A model generated the notes under the pieces. The model was given only the letters and a program-made list of their open reading frames with translations, ran no database searches and was not told the DNA's origin. The position numbers and the translations under genes are program-made. Below are positions 41,197 through 50,263 of a stretch of 58,907 bases of DNA, piece after piece (position 1 is the first letter of the stretch; the number at the start of each line of letters is the position of its first letter). Source of the DNA: Planctomycetota bacterium (GTDB taxonomy: Bacteria; Planctomycetota; Phycisphaerae; Sedimentisphaerales; Anaerobacaceae); NCBI GenBank assembly GCA_022566315.1, contig JADFJC010000009.1, positions 1-58,907 of the forward strand, in the 5' to 3' direction.

Positions 41197-42093
41197 TTAT
41201 TTTCGCAAATCCGGTATATCCGGCTCAATGTGCACCGTAATGTTCACCGGACGGGTAATCTGCTCATCCAGAGCGTTTTCCAGACTCTCAGTTATCTCGT
41301 GCGCAGCGCCTATACTCAAATCCGGGTCAACAAGAATATGCAGGTCCAGAAAAACTTCTCTGCCGACCGTGCGGGTCCGCAGCTTATGCCACTGCCGAAT
41401 CGAAGAATCAGAGTTGATTATATTTTTTATATGCTCGATTGTATCCGTATCGATAGCACTTTCTGTCAGCTCATGCAGGCAATCACCAATTATACGAACA
41501 CCAACAAAAATTATCATCAGGCCAACGGCAATAGCAGCGACCTGGTCGCCATGGCCAAAACCAAACTCCAGCGATATAAAACCTATCACAACCGCTACCG
41601 AACTTAAAGCATCACTGCGGTGATGCCAGGCATTGGCATAAAGTGCCGGGCTATGAGATTGAATCGCGATTTTTTTAGTGGCCCTATAGAGCCACTCTTT
41701 AGCGGCAATTGAAACTATTGCAACTATGAGAACTCCGAGCCGAGGAATGGTAACTTCGTCTCTGATTATCGCCATAGTGGCGTAGTAAATCATTACTCCC
41801 CCCACAAGAATTAAGACTAATGCAATTAACCCTGCTGAGAAAGTTTCCGCTCGACCGTGGCCGTAGGGGTGGCTCTGGTCAGGTTCTTTCGAACCCAGAC
41901 GCAGGCCCAATAGCACAGCCGCATCAGTGGCTACATCAGAAAATGAATGGACTCCGTCGGCTATCAGTGCCAGCGAACCTGCTAACGAACCAATGACGAC
42001 CTTGACAACTGACAGAGCAATATTTACTGCGATGCCAATATATGTGATAGATTTTATTTGCCTGCTGGCAATTGTTCGTTTGTCGTTGCGCAT
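41197..42093 (-). CDS. Cation diffusion facilitator (CDF) metal exporter
   Basis: A 298-residue CDF protein with six membrane segments. The metal site pattern HSFSDVATDA (HxxxD type) lies in the second segment, DQSHPYGHGRAET between segments, and HHRSDALSSVAV in the fifth. A C-terminal cytosolic domain (about 215-298) with HELTESAI and VFLDLHILVDPDLSIGAAHEITE forms the dimer. Substrates in the family are Zn, Fe, Mn or Co/Ni. The metal cannot be decided from sequence. It lies seven bases downstream of the phosphohexomutase gene, so the two are probably co-transcribed. Confidence 0.92.
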   Translation of the reverse strand: MRNDKRTIASRQIKSITYIGIAVNIALSVVKVVIGSLAGSLALIADGVHSFSDVATDAAVLLGLRLGSKEPDQSHPYGHGRAETFSAGLIALVLILVGGVMIYYATMAIIRDEVTIPRLGVLIVAIVSIAAKEWLYRATKKIAIQSHSPALYANAWHHRSDALSSVAVVIGFISLEFGFGHGDQVAAIAVGLMIIFVGVRIIGDCLHELTESAIDTDTIEHIKNIINSDSSIRQWHKLRTRTVGREVFLDLHILVDPDLSIGAAHEITESLENALDEQITRPVNITVHIEPDIPDLRK

Positions 42094-42100
42094 CAGATTC

Positions 42101-43477
42101 TTAACCCAACACTTCCTTGCGTATTTTCAAAACCGCATCCACATATTTTTGAGCAGTGCGCCGGTCTTGTGCCTCAACGATAACTCTCATTACAGGTTCG
42201 GTATTACTGGCTCTCAGGTGCAGCCAGCCATCGTCAAAATCGAATCTACAGCCGTCGGTTGTATCGAGCTTTGCATCAGCGAAAGTCTTCTTTGCCGAAT
42301 TCAAGATTTGTCGCGCCTGCAATTCATCTGCGGCGAATTTATCTTTGCTCATATAATAGCCGCCTATCTCACCGACTAATTGGCTTACTGTTTTTCCTGT
42401 CTCAGCCATTAACTGCAGAACAAGAGCAATACCAACAAGACTGTCGCGGACCGGTCCCACTCGCAAATCAATCACACCCCCGTTACCCTCTCCGCCGATG
42501 ATACAATCGTGTTCCAACATCGCCGCGGCAACATTGGCTTCACCCACAGCAGTACGAATAACCTGACCGCCGGCTCTCTCAGCGACATCGTCAATCATCC
42601 TCGAAGTCGAAAGATTCGTAGCCGCCCTGCCGGTTCTTTTGTTGAAAATATATTTCGCCGCCAGAGCAAGAGAATACTCCTCGCCGATATAGTGTCCGTT
42701 CTCGTCAACAATAGCCAATCTGTCAGCATCCGGGTCCTGAGCAAAACCGATCTCGACTCCTTCGGTTGTTACTATTTCACAAAGGCCCCTTAAGTTCTCA
42801 GCAGTCGGTTCAGGCCCGTGAGCAAACAAGCCGCTCGGCTCATCGTTTATTGCAGAAACTTCACAGCCAAGTTCAGCTAACATCTTTTTGGTAACCCGTC
42901 CCCCTGCCCCGTTGACACTGTCCAGAACAACCTTGAATTTTTTTTCGGCGATTGTCCCTCTGTCAACAATCGCCAGAACCTTGGCGATGTGAATGGCATC
43001 AGTTTGCTCGTTGAAAGTTACTTTACCGCAATCAGACGAAGCTACGAGACCAAAATGTTTATCGAAAAAATATTGCTTGATTTGTTCTGCTGCATCGCTC
43101 GGCGGGGCAACACCATCGCTGAGAAATAGTTTTATGCCATTGTATTGGCCCGGGTTATGCGAAGCCGTTACTACGACCCCACCTGCACAGCTAAGCTCCC
43201 TCAACATAATCCCTACACATGGCGTGGTTACAACCCCCAAATCAATCACGTCAACCCCTACCTTACACAATCCTTCTGCAACAGCGGAGCCGAGTTCCTG
43301 TCCGCTGGGACGCGAATCCCTCCCGACACAAACCGACAATCTCGCCTTTTGTCCCGCGTAGTTCTCTTCTAAAAACGTCCCAAACGCACAGCCGTAATCA
43401 GTGGCAATAGAAGCGGTAAGGTTTTCCCCTACGATTCCTCTCATTCCACTTACACTTATTATTAACTGTTCAGCCAC
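42101..43477 (-). CDS. Phosphohexomutase (phosphoglucosamine/phosphomannomutase family)
   Basis: A 458-residue alpha-D-phosphohexomutase. It has the active-site Ser in TASHNPGQYNGIK, Mg ligands in DPDADRLAIVD, sugar-recognition GEGNGGVI and the phosphate-binding RASNTEPVMRV at the C-terminus. The N-terminus SVSGMRGIVGENL resembles enzymes of the archaeal/planctomycete phosphoglucosamine or phosphomannomutase group rather than classic GlmM, so the exact sugar is left open. It would feed UDP-GlcNAc or mannose nucleotides to wall or surface glycan synthesis. On the minus strand between serA and the CDF gene. Confidence 0.88.
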   Translation of the reverse strand: MAEQLIISVSGMRGIVGENLTASIATDYGCAFGTFLEENYAGQKARLSVCVGRDSRPSGQELGSAVAEGLCKVGVDVIDLGVVTTPCVGIMLRELSCAGGVVVTASHNPGQYNGIKLFLSDGVAPPSDAAEQIKQYFFDKHFGLVASSDCGKVTFNEQTDAIHIAKVLAIVDRGTIAEKKFKVVLDSVNGAGGRVTKKMLAELGCEVSAINDEPSGLFAHGPEPTAENLRGLCEIVTTEGVEIGFAQDPDADRLAIVDENGHYIGEEYSLALAAKYIFNKRTGRAATNLSTSRMIDDVAERAGGQVIRTAVGEANVAAAMLEHDCIIGGEGNGGVIDLRVGPVRDSLVGIALVLQLMAETGKTVSQLVGEIGGYYMSKDKFAADELQARQILNSAKKTFADAKLDTTDGCRFDFDDGWLHLRASNTEPVMRVIVEAQDRRTAQKYVDAVLKIRKEVLG

Positions 43478-43513
43478 ATCGAAAACTCCGTTCTCGCATC
43501 AAACATCGAGCCC

Positions 43514-43612
43514 TTGTCATTCTGAGCACAGCGAAGAATCTCATCACTCACCATCCTGCGAGTATCGAGCATCAAGTATCGAGTATCGAGCATCGAGTAT
43601 CGAGCATCAAGA
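43514..43612. repeat. Mixed repeat: GTCATTCTGAGC unit plus ATCGAGTATCGAGC array
   Basis: TTGTCATTCTGAGCACAGCGAAGAATCT (43515-43542) is a member of the GAGCGAAG family. It is followed by seven imperfect units of about seven bases (GAGTATC/GAGCATC, 43559-43610) forming a tandem array. It fills the whole gap between the phosphohexomutase and serA. Confidence 0.75.
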
Positions 43613-43613
43613 A

Positions 43614-45203
43614 TTAGCCCAGCTTGCAGACATAAATCTCATTCACGAACTCAAGTTTGCCGAGCTCTTCAATAGCTTTTGGGTCGGGTTCCTTGTCGAG
43701 ACTAACGGCAAGGATAGCCTTTCCCTCCGCCGGCTTTTGTCCAACGCCCATCGTGCAGATATTGATATTATGCTTACCGCAGAGTGTTCCGACCGAACCG
43801 ATGACGCCGGGCTTATCATCGTTAAAGATAACCAAAACAGCCCCCTGTGGCGTCATTTCGATATTGAACCCATCAATTTCAATAATTCGCAGCAGCGTCC
43901 CCCCGAAGACCGAGCCGGTCACCGTGCGTGTAACCTTATCCGTAACGACCTTGGCGCTGAAACTTGCAGATACGTCTTTGGCCTCGGTATTTTTAGTCTC
44001 GTCTATGCTTATCCCGCGCTCTTTAGCTAAAACTGGAGTGTTAACCATATTCAACGGCATTTCAAAGTGTTTTTGCAACAAGCCAACCGCAAAATTAAGG
44101 GTAACCTGCTCGACGGCCATTTCGGCAATCAAGCCGCGATACCGCACCTCAACGCTCTTGATTTGGCCCGGCCCAATCGTGCTGACAAGGGTCCCGATTC
44201 GCCGCGCAAGTTCCGCATACTTGCTCACAATCGGCGAGACAGTACCAGTCGTCGATGGAGCATTAAGAGCATTTCTGACCGGCCCGCCTTTGATAGCATC
44301 AACAAGGATTTGAGCTGCCTCGACTGCAACCTCAATCTGGGCCTCTTCTGTGCTCGCGCCTAAATGCGGCGTAACAACGCAATTCTCAAATTCGGAAAAC
44401 CGGGTATTCTCCGGCGGCTCCTTGGGATAAACATCAAGAGCAGCACCGGCGATACGCTTCTCGGCAAGGGCATTATAGAGTGCATCTTCGTTAATAATTC
44501 CCCCACGTGCGCAATTTATTAACCGAACAGTCGGCTTCATTATTTTTATTTGCTCTGCGCCAATCATATTCAGCGTCTGCTCACTCCTCGGCACGTGAAC
44601 GCTGATATAGTCGGCTTCCCTGAAGATTTGCTCTAAGCTATCGCTTATCTCAACGCCGATTTTTTCCGCATCAGGCGGCGCAGCTAACGGGTCATAACCT
44701 AAGATTTTCATATTGAAGCCTTTTGCCATTTTCGCCACAGCCATACCAATCCTGCCTAATCCTATCAAGCCGAGCACTTTGTTATTCAACTGGTTGCCTA
44801 TATATTTTTTTCTGTCCCAGGTCCCGCCTTTTAAGCTTGTGCAGGCCGGCACAACGTTTCGGCTCATCGCAAGTATCAACGCCATCGTATGTTCAGCGGC
44901 GCTGAGTGTATTACCGCCGGGCGTATTCATAACTAAGATTCCTTTTCTCGTGGCTTCCGGGATGTCGATGTTATCGACACCAACGCCTGCTCGGGCGATT
45001 GCCTTTAGCTTACCGGCATTACTCAGGACTTTAGCGGTAACTTTCGTACCGCTTCGGACGATTAAGCCATCGTGCTCACCAATAATCTTAGCTAATTCAT
45101 CTTCGCTTATACCCGTTTTAACGACAACCTCAACGCCGTCCGTCGAATTTAGCAAATCAATTCCTTCCTGTGCAAGTTTATCTGTAATCAGAACCTTAAT
45201 CAT
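43614..45203 (-). CDS. serA: D-3-phosphoglycerate dehydrogenase
   Basis: First step of serine synthesis, 529 residues, the long form. The N-terminal substrate and NAD domains have VGVDNIDIPEATRKGILVMNTPGGNT, GLIGLGRIGMAVAKMAKG, INCARGGIINEDAL and PHLGASTEEAQ (catalytic His). The middle intervening (ASB) domain spans about 315-450, and a C-terminal ACT domain from about 455 (GAVLVIFNDDKPGVIGSVG) allows serine feedback. GGAG lies eight bases before the ATG. Serine supplies one-carbon units, which connects to the folate genes upstream. Confidence 0.96.
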   Translation of the reverse strand: MIKVLITDKLAQEGIDLLNSTDGVEVVVKTGISEDELAKIIGEHDGLIVRSGTKVTAKVLSNAGKLKAIARAGVGVDNIDIPEATRKGILVMNTPGGNTLSAAEHTMALILAMSRNVVPACTSLKGGTWDRKKYIGNQLNNKVLGLIGLGRIGMAVAKMAKGFNMKILGYDPLAAPPDAEKIGVEISDSLEQIFREADYISVHVPRSEQTLNMIGAEQIKIMKPTVRLINCARGGIINEDALYNALAEKRIAGAALDVYPKEPPENTRFSEFENCVVTPHLGASTEEAQIEVAVEAAQILVDAIKGGPVRNALNAPSTTGTVSPIVSKYAELARRIGTLVSTIGPGQIKSVEVRYRGLIAEMAVEQVTLNFAVGLLQKHFEMPLNMVNTPVLAKERGISIDETKNTEAKDVSASFSAKVVTDKVTRTVTGSVFGGTLLRIIEIDGFNIEMTPQGAVLVIFNDDKPGVIGSVGTLCGKHNINICTMGVGQKPAEGKAILAVSLDKEPDPKAIEELGKLEFVNEIYVCKLG

Positions 45204-45271
45204 TGTCCAACTCCAAAAAACTTTTACTTTTTACGAGTAAACGCTCCCCTCTTGTCATTTTAGCACCTTTT

Positions 45272-45334
45272 TCGTCATTGCGAGCGAAGCGAAGCTTGTG
45301 CTGCGTAGCGACTTCGCAGAGCAGTGCAATCTCT
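45272..45334. repeat. Dispersed repeat CGTCATTGCGAGCGAAGCG
   Basis: The left half GTCATTGCGAGCGAAGCGAAGC and the right half GCAGTGCAATCTCT form an inverted unit like those at 29927 and 35037. Confidence 0.65.
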
Positions 45335-45450
45335 AAATTCAAATTCCGAGTTCACATTGTAACCGTAATTCTAACCAATAGCAAGTGTAGAAAAGTTACA
45401 ACGCCTAACCCCAAAAACATTTAACCACAATTTATTGTGGGTCTCATTTA

Positions 45451-45480
45451 CCCCCCAAGCCTGCCCTGGGGGGTTTCTTT
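45451..45480 (+). terminator. Hairpin with T-rich tail in the serA-gspE gap
   Basis: CCCCCCA (45451-45457) and TGGGGGG (45467-45473) form a strong stem followed by TTTCTTT. It could insulate gspE from upstream transcription, but no plus-strand gene precedes it closely. Confidence 0.5.
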
Positions 45481-45516
45481 ACACCCAATTTAATTCATTG
45501 TTGGCCTTGTTTAGCT

Positions 45517-45555
45517 GTCGCCGGTAAGCTTGCCCTGAGCTTGCCGAAGGGGCGA
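45517..45555. repeat. GCCCTGAGCTTGCCGAAGGGGC-type dispersed hairpin
   Basis: GTCGCC...GGCGAC ends enclose CTTGCCCTGAGCTTGCCGAAG. The inner part resembles a repeat that I know from many bacterial genomes. Confidence 0.5.
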
Positions 45556-45749
45556 CGCAATACGAGTATGTCATTTCTAAAAACGCGTATATTATCAAGC
45601 CTATCTTATTTTTTACTTTTGGTCAAAAAGTACGCATTTTTCCGAATTTACACAAAAAAAATGAAAAAAAACGCGAATTGTTAAAATCGCCACATTCTGG
45701 ACTTATCCTCTTATAACTTAAGCACTTATGTAAATTTGCCCCAAAAGTC

Positions 45750-46011
45750 TGAATAACTAAATGTCCAAACACTCACCCCCTCATCTGCTCCCCTGAGGGG
45801 GCATCACCCCGCCCTATGCCGCCTATGCTCACAAATCATCATCTCATCTATTTGACCCTATGCCCTCTGATTTTCACTGTTTTTTTGAAAATACTGCCAT
45901 ATCATTCACCTTGAGTCTCTGGAAAATCTGCCTTTTCTGTACAGCTATTTATTGCTGCCGGCAAAAAAGCAAAATGGGTATTTCCTATAGTATGAATAAC
46001 TAAATGTCCAA
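45750..46011. repeat. 19-base direct repeat pair upstream of gspE
   Basis: TGAATAACTAAATGTCCAA occurs at 45750-45768 and at 45993-46011. The second copy ends 13 bases before the gspE -35 box, a position suited to an activator or repressor site. Confidence 0.7.
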
Positions 46012-46023
46012 TTGATAATTTAC

Positions 46024-46052
46024 TTGCCAAGAAGGTTTTATTGTCGTACAAT
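46024..46052 (+). promoter_or_regulatory. Sigma-70-type promoter of the type II secretion operon
   Basis: TTGCCA (46024-46029), 17 bases, and TACAAT (46047-46052). Transcript start near 46059 and a leader of about 36 bases to ATG 46095. Confidence 0.7.
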
Positions 46053-46094
46053 AAAGTGGATTTGAAACGAAAGTAGTTAATAGGGAAAACTCTG

Positions 46095-47858
46095 ATGGGA
46101 AAGATGAAAGAAGCACAGAAGCTCCCTCCCGTAGAGCAGTTAAGGGGCAGAACCCTTGGCAGAATACTAATAAAAATGGGCGTTCTGAGCAGGGACAAGG
46201 TTCATGAATGCCTGAAAATCCAGAGCCAGCGCCAAGGCGTACAAATAGGTCAGATTTTCCTTGAACTCAGCTTAATTGATGAGGTCCAACTGCAAATGGC
46301 TCTTGCCGCCCAGCGAGGAATGGAATATGTGAGCCTGGATGGTATTGACATTCCTGCTGATGTGGTCGAGAAGGTGCCGGCGAAAATGGCCAAGACGTAC
46401 CACATAGTACCAATCGAATACAACCAACAGCAGAATGAATTGATAGTTGCCCTTGACAGCCCCGATAACTTCAGAGCTACCGACGATCTAAGCACACTGA
46501 TGGGTTTTAAGGTTACTGCGAAGATAACCGACCGTGATGCGTTGGAAAGCGCTTTGACGAAATATTACGAGACAAAAGACGAAAACATCAACGAGTTGAT
46601 AGATGAAATACAAGGTGATAGTTTCCTTGCGGAATTTGAGGGCAGGAACCAAAGTATAGACCTGGATGAATTGAAGGAACTGTCTGAGTCAAATCCAGTC
46701 AAAAAATTACTGAACCTTGTTTTGCTGCAGGCGATTCGTGACAAGGCCTCGGACATCCATTTTGAGCCGTTTGAAAATGAGTATAAGATGCGTTATCGGA
46801 TTGACGGTATACTTTACGAAATGGTTCCCCCTCCAAAATACATTGCTGCGGCGCTTAGCTCACGTATAAAGGTCATGGCAAACCTGGACATTGCTGAGAG
46901 ACGTCTGCCACAAGACGGTCGAATATCGCTAACAGTCGAGGGCAATCCGGTTGACTTACGTGTTAGCGTGCTGCCAACAATGTTCGGCGAAAGTGTTGTA
47001 TTGCGTGTTCTGGATAGAAGTCAGGCCATGTTTGACTTGGGAGCACTTGGTTTGAGGCCGGATGACCAGGAAACAATCCGTCAGCTTATACACAAGCCTA
47101 ACGGTATTATAATTGTTACCGGCCCTACCGGATGCGGCAAAACTACCACCCTTTACTCAGCTCTAAATGAACTTAATGATATTGGGACGAAGATAATTAC
47201 CACTGAGGACCCGATAGAATATGACATTGACGGTATTATTCAGGTCCAAATGAAACCGTCTATTGGCCTGGTATTCGCAAAGTGCCTTCGGTCAATTTTG
47301 CGTCAGGACCCCGATATTATATTAGTTGGAGAGATTCGTGACCTTGAAACAGCAAAGATTGCTGCCCAGTCATCTCTAACAGGCCACATTGTGTTTACCA
47401 CCCTGCACACAACTGATGCCCCAAGTTCGATAGCACGCCTTTTAGATTTGGGGATTGAGCCGTTTCTTCTTACCGCTACCATTGAAGGCATCATCTCTCA
47501 ACGACTGGTGAGGAAAATATGTGAAAACTGCAAAACAGCCTTTGACCCAAATGAAGCTCAGTTAATGGAATTACAACTTACACCGGATGATATCAAGGGT
47601 AAACAGTTTCATTACGGCCGAGGCTGCAGCAAGTGTAACGGTACCGGTTATAAAGGTCGAATAGGTGTTTTTGAGATTATGGTATTCAATGATGAGATAC
47701 GAGACTTGGTTATGAATCAGGCTTCGACTGCTGTGCTGCGTGCGGCAGGCCAGAAAGGTGGTATGAGATTGCTGCGTGATAACGGCCTGGAGGCAATCTA
47801 TGATGGTATTACCACCATAGATGAGATTGTAAAAGAAACGATAATGGAAGAAGTATAG
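46095..47858 (+). CDS. gspE: Type II secretion / type IV pilus assembly ATPase (GspE/PilB)
   Basis: The motor ATPase of the pseudopilus, 587 residues, cytosolic. The N-terminal MshEN module has two repeats of the form GRILIKMGVLSRDKVHECLKIQ and GQIFLELSLIDEVQLQMALAAQ (residues about 18-75), which in studied homologues bind cyclic di-GMP. The ATPase has Walker A GPTGCGKTTTLY (near 345), the Asp box, Walker B ILVGEIRD and the His box TGHIVFTTLHTTD. A tetracysteine zinc site (CENC, CSKC) follows. It heads a run of nine genes read in one direction. Confidence 0.95.
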   Translation: MGKMKEAQKLPPVEQLRGRTLGRILIKMGVLSRDKVHECLKIQSQRQGVQIGQIFLELSLIDEVQLQMALAAQRGMEYVSLDGIDIPADVVEKVPAKMAKTYHIVPIEYNQQQNELIVALDSPDNFRATDDLSTLMGFKVTAKITDRDALESALTKYYETKDENINELIDEIQGDSFLAEFEGRNQSIDLDELKELSESNPVKKLLNLVLLQAIRDKASDIHFEPFENEYKMRYRIDGILYEMVPPPKYIAAALSSRIKVMANLDIAERRLPQDGRISLTVEGNPVDLRVSVLPTMFGESVVLRVLDRSQAMFDLGALGLRPDDQETIRQLIHKPNGIIIVTGPTGCGKTTTLYSALNELNDIGTKIITTEDPIEYDIDGIIQVQMKPSIGLVFAKCLRSILRQDPDIILVGEIRDLETAKIAAQSSLTGHIVFTTLHTTDAPSSIARLLDLGIEPFLLTATIEGIISQRLVRKICENCKTAFDPNEAQLMELQLTPDDIKGKQFHYGRGCSKCNGTGYKGRIGVFEIMVFNDEIRDLVMNQASTAVLRAAGQKGGMRLLRDNGLEAIYDGITTIDEIVKETIMEEV

Positions 47859-47923
47859 GAAGGACTGACTGTCTATGAATCGGGACTTGATAGCTAATCG
47901 TCAATACAAAGGAGGTATTTAAG

Positions 47924-49174
47924 ATGCCGATTTTTCAATATGCAGCGCTGGATGCACAGGGCGTAGAGATAAAAGACGAAATAGAAGCCCTCGGTCAGAA
48001 AGAAGCGGTAAGCAAGATACGCAATATGGGATATTTTCCCACGAGGGTCCGCGAGCGAGGTGTGGGGAAAAAAGCTGGAGCGAAAGCCGCTGCAAAACCA
48101 AAACGCAAACGCGGTTCCGGCGGCAAGGTCAAAGTCAAATTTATAACCCAGTTCGCACGACAGCTTTCGACGCTCCAGGATGCGGGTTTGCCTATTTTGC
48201 GGTCGTTGAGGATTCTCGAGGAACAGCAAAAGTCGGGGACATTCAAGAAGGTTATCGGTTACGTAGCCGATGACATTGAGGGCGGTTCTACGCTCTCGGA
48301 AGCTATGGCCAGATACCCCAAAACCTTTGACCGGCTGTTCACCGGTATGGTTGCGGCGGGTGAAACCGGCGGTGTGCTGGATTTGATATTGTCTCGTGTG
48401 GCTGACTTTATGGAAAAGGCACAGAAACTCAAATCGCGGGTTAAAAGTGCGATGGTCTATCCGATAGTGGTCTTGACCGCGGCTTTCGGTATTCTTCTGG
48501 CGCTGATGAAGTATGTGATACCGCAGTTTAAGGCGGTCCTTGAGGAGATGGTCTCAGGTGAGCTGAACCGGATAACGACCACAGTGCTCGGTGTAAGTAA
48601 CTGGATTGCAACACAATATGGCTGGGCGGTCATAATAGGCATTCCGTTTGCAATAATGTTTCTGCTCAGGATTGTGAGGAAGGTTCGCACCGGCAGATAT
48701 ATTCTGGATTCCATCAAATTGAAGCTGCCGGTCATGGGACAGCTTACCAATAAAGTGTCGGTAACACGATGGACCAGAACACTCGGAACATTGATTGGTG
48801 CCGGTGTGCCGATTCTGGACGCCCTTACTGTTACGCGTGATACAGCGGGAAACGAAGTCTTTTCCAATATGCTCAACAATGTCCACAATTCCATCAGGCA
48901 GGGTGATACATTTGCCGACCCTCTACGGCAGTCCAAAACCGTTGACTTAATCGTTTCCAATATGGTTGCCGTGGGTGAGGAAACAGGTGACCTGGACAAA
49001 ATGCTTCTGAAAGTGGCGGACAACTTCGATGAGCAGGTTGATGTGCTGGTTGCCTCGTTAATGTCGATGCTTGAGCCGATTATGATTATTTTTCTGGGTG
49101 GTATCGTTATGGTTATCGTCATGGCGGTATTTTTACCGATGATACAGGTTATCACCAGCTTAGGTGCGCAATAA
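47924..49174 (+). CDS. gspF: Type II secretion inner-membrane platform protein GspF
   Basis: A 416-residue polytopic protein with two T2SSF domains. The repeated pattern FARQLSTLQDAGLPILRSLRIL in the first half and WTRTLGTLIGAGVPILDALTV in the second is the family signature. Membrane segments are near 180-200, 225-250 and 385-410. A Lys/Arg-rich insert (KPKRKRGSGGKVK) precedes the first domain. AAGGAGG precedes the ATG. The C-terminus MVIVMAVFLPMIQVI is typical. Confidence 0.94.
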   Translation: MPIFQYAALDAQGVEIKDEIEALGQKEAVSKIRNMGYFPTRVRERGVGKKAGAKAAAKPKRKRGSGGKVKVKFITQFARQLSTLQDAGLPILRSLRILEEQQKSGTFKKVIGYVADDIEGGSTLSEAMARYPKTFDRLFTGMVAAGETGGVLDLILSRVADFMEKAQKLKSRVKSAMVYPIVVLTAAFGILLALMKYVIPQFKAVLEEMVSGELNRITTTVLGVSNWIATQYGWAVIIGIPFAIMFLLRIVRKVRTGRYILDSIKLKLPVMGQLTNKVSVTRWTRTLGTLIGAGVPILDALTVTRDTAGNEVFSNMLNNVHNSIRQGDTFADPLRQSKTVDLIVSNMVAVGEETGDLDKMLLKVADNFDEQVDVLVASLMSMLEPIMIIFLGGIVMVIVMAVFLPMIQVITSLGAQ

Positions 49175-49223
49175 TAAGAACCGAACAAATAAATTAAACC
49201 GTTTAAAAGTAAGGAGAAAAGAA

Positions 49224-50099
49224 ATGAAGTCAATCGTCAAACAGTCCAACAGGAAAACGGCATTTACCATTATAGAGCTGCTAACGGTTATGAGCATTAT
49301 TGTAGTCCTTATAAGCGTTCTTGTGCCTGCGTTGAGCAAAGTCAGGAGGTATGCCAAGAAGGTAAAACAACTGGCTCAGTTTAACAGCATGCAGTCTGCC
49401 ATAGAACTTTTCAGTAACGAGAACGATGGTTATCCACCTTCCGGTGCGCTGGACGGAACTGGTCAGTCATACTGTGGTGCGATGAAGCTTTGCGAGGCAA
49501 TGATGGGACGGGATTTGTTGGGCTTTCACCCGGATTCGGTCTTCAGAGCAGATGGTTTGGATGCTACCGGCACGAGAGCTATATACCTGCCTACTCAAAA
49601 TAATAGAAAAGCCAGAATGGGAACACTTCTGCAGTTCGAAAATGCCAACGCGTATAGATTAGTAGATATATATGGTCCGGGCAATACAGCTTCTTTTAAT
49701 GAGAATGCTTTTGTTTTATGTGACGTATATACACGTGACAAGAGGACCGGCAGAAAAACAGGTATGCCCATACTTTACTACAAGGCCGATACCTCAAACA
49801 ACATGCATGATCCCAACAACTTCCCACCACGGATTTCGGACAGTAACGGTAATATCTACAATTACTGGGACAATCAACGTTTGGTTGAGCTCGGTAAGCC
49901 GTGGGAGGAGGCAGGCAAGGCTTCGACACATGACCTTGTAAATTGGGCAAGATTCTACAGGAATACAAGGAATAATCAGATTATCACGGTGCAGCAACCT
50001 TTCAGAACGGACTCTTACATACTGCTCTCTGCGGGATTTGATGCCGAGTACGGTACTGCTGACGACATATGTAATTTCGAGTGGAAATACAGAGAATAA
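49224..50099 (+). CDS. Type II secretion pseudopilin (first of a paralogous pair)
   Basis: A 291-residue prepilin-like protein. The leader has about 14 residues, then the cleavage/methylation site AFTIIELLTVMSII with Ala instead of the usual Gly before Phe, and Glu at +5. The hydrophobic helix is followed by LVPALSKVRRYAKKVKQ. The C-terminus SYILLSAGFDAEYGTADDI resembles the Ca-binding loop of GspG-like pseudopilins. It is clearly paralogous to the next gene (shared DLLGFHPDS/DLLGFHPKS and C-terminal loop). ATG 49224 is chosen because TAAGGAGAAAAG precedes it; the frame opens at 49164. Confidence 0.88.
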   Translation: MKSIVKQSNRKTAFTIIELLTVMSIIVVLISVLVPALSKVRRYAKKVKQLAQFNSMQSAIELFSNENDGYPPSGALDGTGQSYCGAMKLCEAMMGRDLLGFHPDSVFRADGLDATGTRAIYLPTQNNRKARMGTLLQFENANAYRLVDIYGPGNTASFNENAFVLCDVYTRDKRTGRKTGMPILYYKADTSNNMHDPNNFPPRISDSNGNIYNYWDNQRLVELGKPWEEAGKASTHDLVNWARFYRNTRNNQIITVQQPFRTDSYILLSAGFDAEYGTADDICNFEWKYRE

Positions 50100-50263
50100 T
50101 GGCTTCGGGGAGGTGGAAGGTGAGTGTTTAGTTTTAAATTGTGTGAAGGTTTTGTGACTTTGCTTAGGACTGAAGGCTTGTAACGCTCAGAATGACAAAA
50201 AGGGCGTCGGAATATTATTGTGTTTTTGATTAGTTTCATAGGAATATAAAAGAGGGAATAACT

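Larger units (their letters stand above)
45204..46094. other. 890-bp intergenic region between divergent serA and gspE
   Basis: No gene is seen. It holds a CGTCATTGCGAGCGAAGCG-type inverted unit (45272-45334), a CCACAAT/ATTGTGG hairpin near 45425-45440, a GC hairpin with a T tract (45451-45480), a GTCGCC...GGGGCGAC unit (45517-45555), AT-rich sequence, a 19-base direct repeat (45750 and 45993) and a strong promoter for gspE (46024-46052). Confidence 0.7.

Noticed and set aside
41191-41623. Plus-strand frames over the CDF transporter gene
   Set aside because: Antisense shadows; the minus-strand CDF product has clear metal-site motifs.
45451-45480. serA terminator
   Set aside because: The hairpin lies upstream of the serA start on the opposite side, so it cannot end serA transcription.
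48457-49233. Minus-strand open frame of 258 codons over gspF
   Set aside because: Fully antisense to gspF, without homology or a ribosome site.
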